Origin: JAYYZW01 sp965217605
GTDB lineage: Bacteria; Pseudomonadota; Gammaproteobacteria; Ga0077536
Length of the DNA: 64,000 nt
Assembly: GCA_965217605.1 (NCBI GenBank)
Contig: CBDCJB010000001.1
Coordinates: forward strand, 248,001-312,000
Direction: 5' to 3'
Within the stretch, counting starts at the first letter, position 1, and the number at the start of each line of letters is the position of its first letter. A program made the translations under genes and the position numbers. The notes under the pieces were generated by a model. That model ran no database searches. It saw nothing but the letters and a program-made list of their open reading frames with translations, and was not told where the DNA came from. Of this stretch, positions 54,841 through 63,287 are shown piece after piece.

Positions 54841-55721
54841 CGCCGTGCACTGCGCAACAGATCGATTGCGCGTTGATTGAAGCTGCCCGCACAGGTCCAA
54901 AGATTCTCCGGCACAGAGACGTGCACGGGACGTTCGGTGTTCGGCGCTTCGAATAAGTAGCGCCGCAACGCCGGATGGGATAACTGCGCCTCGGCAAGCG
55001 ATGGCTGCGCGGATTCACGGGCGCTGAAGATCACTGCATCGGGCGCGAGCGTCAGAATGGATTCGAGCGCGATGAAACCGCCGAATTCGAATCCAAGCTC
55101 ACCGGCGAGGTTGAAATACCCCGCACGCGCCATGATCTCGCTCATCAGCGTTGCGGTGCCTGGCGCAAAGCCATTCGGCTGATAGAGCAAAGCTCTGACG
55201 GGCGTCGATTCGATCGGCGTAGCGCGGGCACTTTTCATTCGGTCGATGATCGCATTGGCGCGCACCGTCGCACCCACCGCCGCAGCAAGGCGGCGCAAAT
55301 TCATACGGTATTCGTCGAGATTATTGGCGTGCTCGAAAGTCATGACTCGAACACCCAAATTTTCCAACAGACGTCGTGCGAATGGTAATGTCGTGCTGTC
55401 GGCAACCACGAGGTCAGGCGCGAGGACGATAATCTCCTCGACATGACCGCGATTGGTAGGGAGCTGCGCGGCTTGCGCATAAAAGAAGCTCAAGTTGGGA
55501 TCGCGTGAGAGGTAGGTTACCGACGCGATCCGATCCATGGAGACCAACTCGAAGAGCATCGAATCCGTGCACAGATTCATGGACACGATGCGTGAGGCGT
55601 CGCGCTCCACACCGTGCGCCGCGAACGCAACCAGCAAAGTCAGAGCGAGACTTAAGCCGCGGCGCGACGGCGCCGTACTGCTTCGGCGAAATCGTGCAGC
55701 AAGGGCTCGGTCATTTCCCAT
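54837..55721 (-). CDS. Periplasmic binding protein of the Fec/Btu importer
   Basis: A 294-residue binding protein with an N-terminal signal (hydrophobic helix about 23-36) and RIVSMNLCTDSMLFEL, APDLVVADSTT, GVRVMTFEHANN. Its first 70 bases overlap the end of the DAHP synthase gene in another frame; no later start gives a signal peptide, so the overlap seems real. It starts the importer operon. Ligand: siderophore or cobalamin, not decided. Confidence 0.85.
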   Translation of the reverse strand: MGNDRALAARFRRSSTAPSRRGLSLALTLLVAFAAHGVERDASRIVSMNLCTDSMLFELVSMDRIASVTYLSRDPNLSFFYAQAAQLPTNRGHVEEIIVLAPDLVVADSTTLPFARRLLENLGVRVMTFEHANNLDEYRMNLRRLAAAVGATVRANAIIDRMKSARATPIESTPVRALLYQPNGFAPGTATLMSEIMARAGYFNLAGELGFEFGGFIALESILTLAPDAVIFSARESAQPSLAEAQLSHPALRRYLFEAPNTERPVHVSVPENLWTCAGSFNQRAIDLLRSARR

Positions 55722-56767
55722 GACATGCAGGCATCCGTGATACTTTGTCCGTAGACCAACGGCGTGTCATCGTTGTGGTTCTGTTTGCCTTCTTTCAGGT
55801 GGCTTTCGAGCATGACGCCGCAGATGATATTCGAGCCGGCGGCGATCTGCGCGCAAAGATCGTGCACAACTTCAGGCTGACGCAAAGGATCCTTGCGGCT
55901 GTTGCCGTGACTGCAATCGACCATGAGACGGTCGCGCAGCCCTGCTTCGCGCAGTGCCTTGGTGGCGACTTCGAGTGACGCAGTGTCGTAGTTGGGATCC
56001 GCGTTGGAACCCCGCATGATGAGGTGGCAGGTGTCGTTGCCGCCCGTTGCAACGATCGCGGCGATGCTTTGTTTTGTCACGGAGAGAAAATGATGCGGGT
56101 GGCGCGCCGCTCCGATTGCGTCGATGGCGATCTGCACGTTGCCATCGGTACCATTCTTGAATCCGATCGGCATCGACATACCCGAAGCCAGTTCACGATG
56201 GATCTGGCTCTCCGTCGTGCGCGCGCCGATCGCGCCCCATGCGATGAAATCGGCGACAAACTGTGGCGTGATCACGTCGAGAAACTCCGAGCCGGCCGGT
56301 ATGCCCCGATTGGCGAGGTCTGACAACAAGCCGCGCGCGGCGCGCAGGCCATTATTAATGTCGAAGGTGCCATCGAGATGCGGATCGTTGATCAAGCCTT
56401 TCCAGCCGATAGTCGTACGCGGTTTCTCGAAATAAACCCGCATAACGACAAAGAGGTCCGCTTTTAGATCGTCGAGCGCGCCGTGAAGCTGCTCGGCATA
56501 TTCGAGCCCCGCTTTAGTGTCGTGTATGGAGCACGGCCCCGCCACAACGAGCAGTCGATCGTCCTCGCCGCGGATAATCGCCTCGGTCGCACTGCGCGCG
56601 TTGGCAATGAGCTTGGAGGCCTGCTCGGACACAGGGATCTCCTCCATCAGTATTGCCGGCGGAAGCAGCGGTCGGTAACCGCTGATACGCGCGTCATCGG
56701 TATCGTGAAACATGGGGAACGGCTCCGCGGCCTGCGTCAAGGGGCGCGATGATAATGCGGCGCTCAA
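55652..56767 (-). CDS. aroG: 3-deoxy-7-phosphoheptulonate synthase (DAHP synthase, type I)
   Basis: A 371-residue type I-alpha DAHP synthase: LLVVAGPCSIHD, MRVYFEKPRTTIGWKGLINDPHLDGT, PAGSEFLDVITPQF, GARTTESQIHRELASG, MVDCSHGNSRKDP, GVMLESHLKEGKQ. It makes the first compound of aromatic amino acid synthesis from PEP and erythrose-4-phosphate. The AroF/G/H subtype is not assigned; the symbol denotes the family. The first 40 residues are a little longer than in E. coli AroG. Its 3' end overlaps the binding-protein gene by 70 bases. Confidence 0.92.
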   Translation of the reverse strand: MSAALSSRPLTQAAEPFPMFHDTDDARISGYRPLLPPAILMEEIPVSEQASKLIANARSATEAIIRGEDDRLLVVAGPCSIHDTKAGLEYAEQLHGALDDLKADLFVVMRVYFEKPRTTIGWKGLINDPHLDGTFDINNGLRAARGLLSDLANRGIPAGSEFLDVITPQFVADFIAWGAIGARTTESQIHRELASGMSMPIGFKNGTDGNVQIAIDAIGAARHPHHFLSVTKQSIAAIVATGGNDTCHLIMRGSNADPNYDTASLEVATKALREAGLRDRLMVDCSHGNSRKDPLRQPEVVHDLCAQIAAGSNIICGVMLESHLKEGKQNHNDDTPLVYGQSITDACMSWEMTEPLLHDFAEAVRRRRAAA

Positions 56768-56852
56768 TTTATCGCCAGTCGCAGCCTGTTCACCAATACG
56801 CTCGGGTCATCAATGCGTTATGCTTCGTGATACATAACAAGGGGAGAAAGCA

Positions 56853-57365
56853 ATGAATCGATCTATTCTGCTACTTGCGGCTGCAGCGTTGTGCAATGCA
56901 AGCCTCGCTGCCGACGAAAACTTTAACCAGAAGGGAACTCACGGCACGGCGATCATAGCGACAGCCCAAGATAAGGAGCTATCGGAGCAATACCATTTTG
57001 CTATGGCCTACCGTGCAGGCGGTTTCATGTTCTTTTCCGGCGTCGTGGCCGAGCCGCCTGGTGAAAATCCGGCCACCCCGGAGGAATTTCAGCAAGACCT
57101 CCGCCGTTCGTTCAACGACATCAAGAAGACGCTCGCGGCTGCCGGCGCGGATTTCAATCAGGTGGTCAAGCTCACGACCTTCCACGTCTTCGACAGTCCG
57201 CATTTCGTAGGCGACAAGGGCGCGCATATCCAAGCGTTCATGACCGTAAAGGATGAATTCTTGCCCGCACCTTGGACAGCATGGACAGCGATCGGTATCA
57301 ACGAATTATTTCCGGATCGAGGTCTGGTAGAGATCGAATTGATCGTGCACGTGCCCGCTGACTGA
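56853..57365 (+). CDS. Exported RidA/YjgF-family protein
   Basis: A 170-residue protein with a clear signal peptide (about residues 1-20, ending SLAA-DE) and a RidA fold: FMFFSGVVAEPP, DIKKTLAAAGADFNQVVKLTTFHV, AWTAIGINELF, VEIELIVHV. The catalytic Arg of RidA deaminases (usually in a RVEIE-like strand) is replaced: the strand reads GLVEIELIVH. So it is probably not an imine deaminase. GGGGAGAAAGCA precedes the ATG. Confidence 0.83.
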   Translation: MNRSILLLAAAALCNASLAADENFNQKGTHGTAIIATAQDKELSEQYHFAMAYRAGGFMFFSGVVAEPPGENPATPEEFQQDLRRSFNDIKKTLAAAGADFNQVVKLTTFHVFDSPHFVGDKGAHIQAFMTVKDEFLPAPWTAWTAIGINELFPDRGLVEIELIVHVPAD

Positions 57366-57373
57366 CGCGTGAT

Positions 57374-57444
57374 CCCGGATTCCGCTGCGCTCCATCCAGG
57401 CTACGTGACCAATATAGCCCGGATGGAGCAAAGCGAAATCTTGG
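57374..57444. repeat. REP palindrome, copy 2 (degenerate)
   Basis: Left arm CCCGGATTCCGCTGCGCTCC then ATCCAGGCTAC is nearly identical to the copy at 53009; the right arm has several mismatches. It lies between the convergent RidA and feoB genes and could act as a terminator for both. Confidence 0.8.
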
Positions 57445-57450
57445 GTCTAT

Positions 57451-59580
57451 CTACGTGACCTGCAGCCAGGTACCGAATTGATACGCAAATAGCGCGCCCA
57501 GGTAGCCGAGTGCGGTCATATAGACCCAGGCGGCTGTCGGCCACCGCCAGGTCCCCGTCTCACGCCACATCACGGCGACCGTAGAAGCGCACTGCAGGCA
57601 AAACGCGAAGAAGATCATGAGACCGATGACCATCGGCAGGGTGTAGACGAGCCTGCCATCCGCATGCCGAGCTGCCTTGATGCGCCCGGTTAACGTCGTG
57701 GCCGCCGCATCCGATTCCTCCCCCACGGCATAGATGGTGCCGAGCACGGCGATCACGACCTCGCGCGCGGGGAACGAGGCGACGACCGCCGCAGTCACTT
57801 TCCAGTCCCAGCCCAAGGGCGTGAACAGGGGCGCGATGCCCCGGCTCATTTGCCCTAGATAGCTTCCTTCGAGCTGCTGCGCGGCTACCGCCTCGCCAGA
57901 TTGTCTCTGCGTCGTTTCCATGTGACGCGGGAATGACGCCAGCAGCCACACGATGATCGCGACCATGAAGATCACGGTACCGGCGCGTTTGAGAAAGATC
58001 AGCGCGCGTGAGACGAGCTTACTCAATACTGCCTTGATATTCGGCACGCGATAAGGGGGCATTTCCAGCAGGAAACGTGATTTGGCGCCTGCCCAAAACA
58101 AGCGGCTGACCAACCACGCAGTCAAGGCCCCGCCCATGATCCCCAGGACATACAGCGCGAATAGAAGCAAACCTTGCAGGTTGATCCAGCCGGCGGCATA
58201 ACGCGTGTCTGGAATAAACGCCGCGATCAGCAACGAATAGACCGGCAACCGCGCCGAGCAGGTCATGAACGGTGCAGCGAGGATCGTCGCGAGGCGGTCG
58301 TGCTTGTTCGCGATTACGCGGGTGCCCATGATCCCCGGCACGGCGCACGCGAAACTCGACAGCATCGGAATGAACGATTGGCCCGACAAGCCCATGCCGC
58401 GCATCGCCCGATCCATGAGGAAAGCGGCGCGCGCCATATACCCCGAATCCTCGAGCACGATGATGAATGCGAAGAGGATGACGATTTGGGGTAGAAACAC
58501 GACCACGCTGCCGACGCCGGCAATCACGCCTTCGGTAACGAATCGCGCGAACAGGCCGTCGCCGAGAATTGCAGCGGATTGTGCGCCGAGTGTCCCGGTG
58601 AGAAAGTCGATCACACCGACCAGCGGTCCGGCCCAGGCAAAGACCGCTTGAAAGACCACCGCCATAACCAGCGCGAAGAGGAGCGAACCGGCGACCGGAT
58701 GATTGACGATCCGGTCCACGAAGGCCAAAGCTGATCGCGGTGCTACTGCCTGTTGTTGCTCGACGCCCTCGAGTTGGGATTGGATCCAACTGTAGCGATC
58801 GCGCGCTTCGAGCGTCGCGAGATCGCGCCCGCCACCGATGCGGCGACGCAAATCTTCAAGTCGTTCAGTAACGTGCTCACCGCAGAGTTCAATCAAGCGT
58901 GTTTCCGCATAACCGCCCGCGTCGATCAGCGCGCGGCTCGCTTCGAGCCGGCTGACGGTCGCCGATGCGCTCGACAAACTCTGCGCGAGAGCGCCTACCG
59001 CCTGATCGAGACCGGCGTTGATCGCATGCTGCGGTGTCGGACTCGAACTCAGCGCGGACGCCAAGGCCTGTTTCAGGGAGTCGATACCGGCGCCGGTACT
59101 TGCGACGACGGGAACCACGGCGCAACCGAGGCGTTGCGACAGGGCATCGTGATCGACCGCCAGGCCCATCCCCGGTAGACGATCGATCATGTTCAAGGCG
59201 ATCACCGTCGGCAGGCCTGCTTCGAGGACCTGTGAGGCCAGGAACAGATTACGACGCAGGTTGGTGGCATCGACGACGACGATGATCGCTCGCGGCGGAC
59301 CGAGATCGCCGATCGCGCCGCGTAACACGTCGACGGCGACGATCTCATCCGGAGACATGGCCGCGAGCGAGTACGTACCCGGCACATCGACGAGACGGAC
59401 CGAGGTGCCACCGAGGTCGCAGTCTCCGGATACTTGCTCGACGGTCACGCCGGGATAATTGCTGACCTTCTGGCGCAGGCCCGTAAGCTGATTGAATAAG
59501 GTGCTCTTACCGGTGTTTGGATTGCCTAATGTGACAACGACCGGGGTCGGCGGCGTTGACCTCGCTTCACCCGCGCGCAT
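57451..59580 (-). CDS. feoB: Ferrous iron transporter FeoB
   Basis: A 709-residue inner-membrane Fe2+ transporter. The N-terminal G domain has G1 GNPNTGKST (19-27), G3 DVPGTYSL and G4 NMID. The membrane part carries the paired FeoB Gate motifs (GSVVVFLPQIVILFAFIIVLEDSGYMARAAF) and SFACAVPGIMGTR and FMTCSARLPVY. It is last in feoA-feoA-feoB, with a 3-base gap from feoA. No FeoC is seen. Confidence 0.95.
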   Translation of the reverse strand: MRAGEARSTPPTPVVVTLGNPNTGKSTLFNQLTGLRQKVSNYPGVTVEQVSGDCDLGGTSVRLVDVPGTYSLAAMSPDEIVAVDVLRGAIGDLGPPRAIIVVVDATNLRRNLFLASQVLEAGLPTVIALNMIDRLPGMGLAVDHDALSQRLGCAVVPVVASTGAGIDSLKQALASALSSSPTPQHAINAGLDQAVGALAQSLSSASATVSRLEASRALIDAGGYAETRLIELCGEHVTERLEDLRRRIGGGRDLATLEARDRYSWIQSQLEGVEQQQAVAPRSALAFVDRIVNHPVAGSLLFALVMAVVFQAVFAWAGPLVGVIDFLTGTLGAQSAAILGDGLFARFVTEGVIAGVGSVVVFLPQIVILFAFIIVLEDSGYMARAAFLMDRAMRGMGLSGQSFIPMLSSFACAVPGIMGTRVIANKHDRLATILAAPFMTCSARLPVYSLLIAAFIPDTRYAAGWINLQGLLLFALYVLGIMGGALTAWLVSRLFWAGAKSRFLLEMPPYRVPNIKAVLSKLVSRALIFLKRAGTVIFMVAIIVWLLASFPRHMETTQRQSGEAVAAQQLEGSYLGQMSRGIAPLFTPLGWDWKVTAAVVASFPAREVVIAVLGTIYAVGEESDAAATTLTGRIKAARHADGRLVYTLPMVIGLMIFFAFCLQCASTVAVMWRETGTWRWPTAAWVYMTALGYLGALFAYQFGTWLQVT

Positions 59581-59583
59581 GGG

Positions 59584-59817
59584 TTAAGTGACGGTTCCAA
59601 CCAGTATGTTGGCAGCTTCCTCGTTGCGCAGTGACAGTGAATAACCCATCAGACGGATCTCCACCGGATCGCCAGCCGGCGCGAAGCGGATGATTTCGAG
59701 CGGCGTGCCCTCGATGATGCCCATCTGCATCAAACGGTGCGCGACATCGTTGATCTCCGCATAGCCCTGCACGATGCATGATTGGCCAGGTTTGAGGGCG
59801 GCCAGCGGTGTGCTCAT
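59584..59817 (-). CDS. feoA: Ferrous iron transport protein FeoA (second copy)
   Basis: A 77-residue SH3-like FeoA: LAALKPGQSCIVQGYAEIN, AHRLMQMGIIEGTPLEIIRFAPAGDPVEIRLMGYSLSLRNEEA. It contacts FeoB in the cytoplasm. It overlaps the previous feoA-like gene by ATGA. Confidence 0.92.
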   Translation of the reverse strand: MSTPLAALKPGQSCIVQGYAEINDVAHRLMQMGIIEGTPLEIIRFAPAGDPVEIRLMGYSLSLRNEEAANILVGTVT

Positions 59818-60098
59818 CGGCCGAACAGAAAGGCGAAGAGCGAGCGGCGCGGTTCTGCGAGGCGGTCTACGTGGATGCGTGCGGCGTCCGGCCCATTGAT
59901 GGCCCAGCGGTCGTTGTCGATACCGATCAGCACCGGATCGCCAGCGCGGAGGATCCCGATGTTGGTGCCGGGCACGATGCCGCGCGCGGCGTATTTGGCC
60001 GTAAACACCGGGTCGCCGGTGTCGATGCGGGTAATGACCGCGCGTTCGCCGTATTTCAGGTTCGATAAGGTAACGTCCACGGGTGTGGGGGCAGGCAT
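59814..60098 (-). CDS. FeoA-domain protein (first copy)
   Basis: A 94-residue FeoA-fold protein: LSNLKYGERAVITRIDTGDP, YAARGIVPGTNIGILRAGDPVLIGIDNDRWAINGPDAARI. It differs from the second copy and has a C-terminal extension ending in a basic stretch. ATG 60098 is chosen since the domain starts soon after. The Fur-type box abuts this ATG, leaving no Shine-Dalgarno room, so a leaderless message or a different start is possible. Confidence 0.82.
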   Translation of the reverse strand: MPAPTPVDVTLSNLKYGERAVITRIDTGDPVFTAKYAARGIVPGTNIGILRAGDPVLIGIDNDRWAINGPDAARIHVDRLAEPRRSLFAFLFGR

Positions 60099-60127
60099 TG
60101 CTAAATAATAATGATTCTTATTTAGCA
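60099..60127 (-). promoter_or_regulatory. Fur-type box upstream of the feo operon
   Basis: Perfect inverted repeat TGCTAAATAA / TTATTTAGCA around TAATGATTC, an AT-rich palindrome matching the Fur box style (consensus GATAATGATAATCATTATC). It is directly adjacent to the first feoA start codon. Iron-dependent repression of feoA-feoA-feoB is the natural reading. Confidence 0.8.
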
Positions 60128-60166
60128 ATGCACGCCCGCTGGTGGGCGGCGAGTCGGCGCCCACCG

Positions 60167-61906
60167 CTAGTTCGGCTCGCGGCGCGCCGCAATGTGGTAG
60201 TAGGGCGCGACTTCCGGCGCGCGATTGTCCAAGTGTAATTGCTTGATCTCGCGCCAGTATGATGCGGTCAAGAGATCGCCATGCGTCTCCAGAAACGCAT
60301 TGCGCAAGCGGTCGTCGATCGCGAGGAAGCGCATGAACTCCTCCGGGAATATGTCGAACTTGTCCACATAGAACCACGACTCTGCGCGCATTTCGTCTTC
60401 CGGATATGCCGCGTCCGGCAGGTACCTGAAGTGACAGTCCGTGATCAGACACAACTCGTCATAGTCGTAGAAGATCACCCGACCGTGCCGCGACACGCCG
60501 AAATTTTTCAACAACAGGTCGCCAGGAAAGATATTCGTCATGGCCAGGTCCTTGATCGCCTGACCGTAATCGAGCATTGCGAGATTCGACTCATCGAACT
60601 CGTAATCCTGCACGAAGAGATTGAGTGGTGTCAGGCGCCGTTCCGTGTAGAGGTGATCGATCACCACCTGATCGCCGTCGAGCCGCACGGATTGAGCGGT
60701 CGACTCGAGCAATTCATCCAGGAGGTCCGGCGCAAATTTTTCAATCGGAAACTCGATATTGCGAAACTGCTGTGTATCGATGAGGCGCCCCGCTCGATCG
60801 TGATTGAACACGAATTTGTACTTTCTCTTAACTTCCTCATGGCTGATGTTCTTAGGCGGACCAAATTCGTCGCGAATGACTTTGAACACCAGATCGTAAG
60901 AGGGCAGGGTGAATACCAGCATCACGAGCCCGCGGTCGCCGGCTGCGTGGATAAAGCGGTCATCGGATTCGGCGAGGTGCCGGTTGAACGATCGATACCG
61001 CTCGGTCTTGCCCTGGCGCGCGCGCCCGAGAATGGTATAGAGCTCGTCCAAGGGCTTTCGCGGCATCATTGCCTGGATGAAATAGACCGCGCCCGCGACG
61101 GGCTCCACATCGACCATGAAGTACGAGCGTGTGTATCCGAACAAAACGCTGGTGTCGTCCGCGGAATTGAGTACAGCCTCGACACGCACGCCGTGCTCGC
61201 TGTTTTCGAAGGCCAGCACGAACGGTGACGTTTTATCCGACCAGAACAGCTTTCCGACGACGAACGCGCGGCTCGACTGAAAGAACACGTCGTGCATTAC
61301 TTCGATACGCCGCACGCACTCGTCGGCGGGCCCATTTTCATCGACCACGCGATCGATCTCGCCACAGACAAAACCGACGTCCGAATCGAAGTCCACATAA
61401 GGGGTCTTGAACCGGAACTCATCGAGCAACCGTTCGACCACGCCGCGTATCCGGCCCCAGTTGATGTAATTATGTTGCCGCGCCGGATAATGGATCGGCG
61501 CTTCCGGTAATACGACGTCGGCGGTATCGGAGACCTGCGTCGGATCGATGTTCAGACTGCGCAGGACATCCCGATAAACGGAATTGAAGAAGGTCTTCGA
61601 GAATTCGCCATCGGGGATATCTTCCACCCGGCTCCAATAGATGTTCCTGATGTCCTGCCAGATATCGAGATCGTTGCTGCGTCCACCGAGCAGCTTGCGC
61701 TGCGCCGCTTGTGTGCGCGACACGGACTTGTCATACAGTTCGATGCGGGTGCTTAAATCGACGCGTGCGCCGGCCCAATCGCGATTCTCGAACCGAGTGC
61801 GTGCGCGCCGGGTGATACGGCGGTAGCTGTCGTTGTAGTTGATAAAGCCGGCGTGAATGCCGGCGGCGGCTTCCCGGACGAGGGATTGCGTGTCGCCAGA
61901 CGTCAA
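60167..61906 (-). CDS. aceK: Isocitrate dehydrogenase kinase/phosphatase AceK
   Basis: A 579-residue bifunctional enzyme that phosphorylates and dephosphorylates isocitrate dehydrogenase to divert carbon into the glyoxylate shunt. Recognised from NYNDSYRRITRRARTRFENRDW, HNYINWGRIRGVVERLLDEF, FFQSSRAFVVGKLFW, YTRSYFMVDVEPVAGAVYFI, LVFKVIRDEFGPPKNI, FPGDLLLKNFGVSRHGRVIFYDYDE. It follows icd by 16 bases, an operon pair. Isocitrate lyase and malate synthase are not in the window. Confidence 0.95.
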   Translation of the reverse strand: MTSGDTQSLVREAAAGIHAGFINYNDSYRRITRRARTRFENRDWAGARVDLSTRIELYDKSVSRTQAAQRKLLGGRSNDLDIWQDIRNIYWSRVEDIPDGEFSKTFFNSVYRDVLRSLNIDPTQVSDTADVVLPEAPIHYPARQHNYINWGRIRGVVERLLDEFRFKTPYVDFDSDVGFVCGEIDRVVDENGPADECVRRIEVMHDVFFQSSRAFVVGKLFWSDKTSPFVLAFENSEHGVRVEAVLNSADDTSVLFGYTRSYFMVDVEPVAGAVYFIQAMMPRKPLDELYTILGRARQGKTERYRSFNRHLAESDDRFIHAAGDRGLVMLVFTLPSYDLVFKVIRDEFGPPKNISHEEVKRKYKFVFNHDRAGRLIDTQQFRNIEFPIEKFAPDLLDELLESTAQSVRLDGDQVVIDHLYTERRLTPLNLFVQDYEFDESNLAMLDYGQAIKDLAMTNIFPGDLLLKNFGVSRHGRVIFYDYDELCLITDCHFRYLPDAAYPEDEMRAESWFYVDKFDIFPEEFMRFLAIDDRLRNAFLETHGDLLTASYWREIKQLHLDNRAPEVAPYYHIAARREPN

Positions 61907-61922
61907 AGGAGGGGCCGTAGGA

Positions 61923-63218
61923 CTACAGGTTATCGATGATCGCCGTTGCGAACTCGCTGCATTTCACTTCGTTCGCGCCTTCCATGAGGCGCGCGAAATC
62001 ATAGGTGACGATCTTCTGTCCGATCGTATCGTCCACGGCGCCGATGATGAGATCGGCCGCCTCGTTCCATCCGAGGTAACGTAGCATCATTTCCCCGGAC
62101 AGCAGGACGGAACCCGGGTTCACTTTATCCTGGTTAGCATACTTCGGCGCAGTTCCGTGGGTTGCCTCGAAGATCGCATGACCGGTGTCGTAGTTGATAT
62201 TCCCGCCGGGCGCGATACCGATCCCGCCGACCTGTGCGGCGAGCGCATCGGACAGGTAATCGCCATTCAAGTTCATCGTTGCAATGACGTCGAATTCGCG
62301 CGGGCGGGTCAGCACCTGTTGCAGAGTAATATCGGCGATGGCGTCTTTGACGAGGACCTTCCCCGCGTCCAGCGCTTGTTGTTGTTCTTCGTTCGCGGCT
62401 TGTCCATCTTTGTCGGCGGCCGTCCGTTCCCATTGTTCCCAGGTGTAGACGCGATCGGCGAACTCGCTTTCCGCCAATTCGTATCCCCAGTTCCTGAACG
62501 CCCCTTCAGTGAACTTCATGATGTTGCCTTTGTGCACGAGCGTAAGGCTTTTACGCTTATTGTCGACGGCATACTTAATGGCAGCGCGTATCAATCTCTG
62601 CGTACCTTCGCGTGAGACCGGCTTGATACCGATACCCGAGGAAGACGGAAATCGGATCTTTTTATGCAAATCCGGAAACGCATCGGCAAACAATTCGAGG
62701 AATTTCCGGTTTTCTTCGCTACCGTGTTCAAACTCGATGCCCGCGTAAATATCTTCGGTGTTCTCGCGAAAGATGACCATGTCGACATCCTGCGGATTTC
62801 GCACCGGAGACGGCACGCCCTCGAACCACCGCACCGGGCGCAGACATACGTAAAGGTCGAGGATCTGCCGTAAGGCAACATTCAATGAACGAATGCCGCC
62901 GCCGATCGGAGTGGTCAAAGGCCCCTTGATTGCAACCAGGTACTGGCGGCAGGCGTCGAGCGTGGCATCCGGCAACCACGAGCCGGCTAGATTATTCGCT
63001 TTCTCGCCTGCATACACTTCCATCCAATGGATCTTGCGCGTTCCGCCGTACGCCTTTGCAATTGCGGCATCGAGCACGCGGCTGGCCGCACGCCATACGT
63101 CAGGTCCAATGCCGTCACCTTCAATGAACGGTACGATCGGGTTATCCGGAACCTTGAGTTGACCGTCGCTGATCGTAATTTTTGCTCCGTCAGCGGGGAC
63201 TTCGATTTTTGCGGCCAC
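61923..63218 (-). CDS. icd: NADP-dependent isocitrate dehydrogenase
   Basis: A 431-residue dimeric NADP enzyme of the TCA cycle. The phosphorylation and substrate site is GGGIRSLNVALRQ with Ser111, the AceK target (Ser113 in E. coli). VIFRENTEDIYAGIEF, SLTLVHKGNIMKFTEG and the C-terminal GTAPKYANQDKVNPGSVLLS are conserved. The pair with aceK implies reversible phosphorylation. Divergent to the pqiA-like gene, with 69 bases between the starts. Confidence 0.95.
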   Translation of the reverse strand: MAAKIEVPADGAKITISDGQLKVPDNPIVPFIEGDGIGPDVWRAASRVLDAAIAKAYGGTRKIHWMEVYAGEKANNLAGSWLPDATLDACRQYLVAIKGPLTTPIGGGIRSLNVALRQILDLYVCLRPVRWFEGVPSPVRNPQDVDMVIFRENTEDIYAGIEFEHGSEENRKFLELFADAFPDLHKKIRFPSSSGIGIKPVSREGTQRLIRAAIKYAVDNKRKSLTLVHKGNIMKFTEGAFRNWGYELAESEFADRVYTWEQWERTAADKDGQAANEEQQQALDAGKVLVKDAIADITLQQVLTRPREFDVIATMNLNGDYLSDALAAQVGGIGIAPGGNINYDTGHAIFEATHGTAPKYANQDKVNPGSVLLSGEMMLRYLGWNEAADLIIGAVDDTIGQKIVTYDFARLMEGANEVKCSEFATAIIDNL

Positions 63219-63287
63219 AAGTGCCTCCGGACTATTCGATCGGACGATACTATGTGAATCGTCCGTGGATCTGCAACCGAACTGCCG

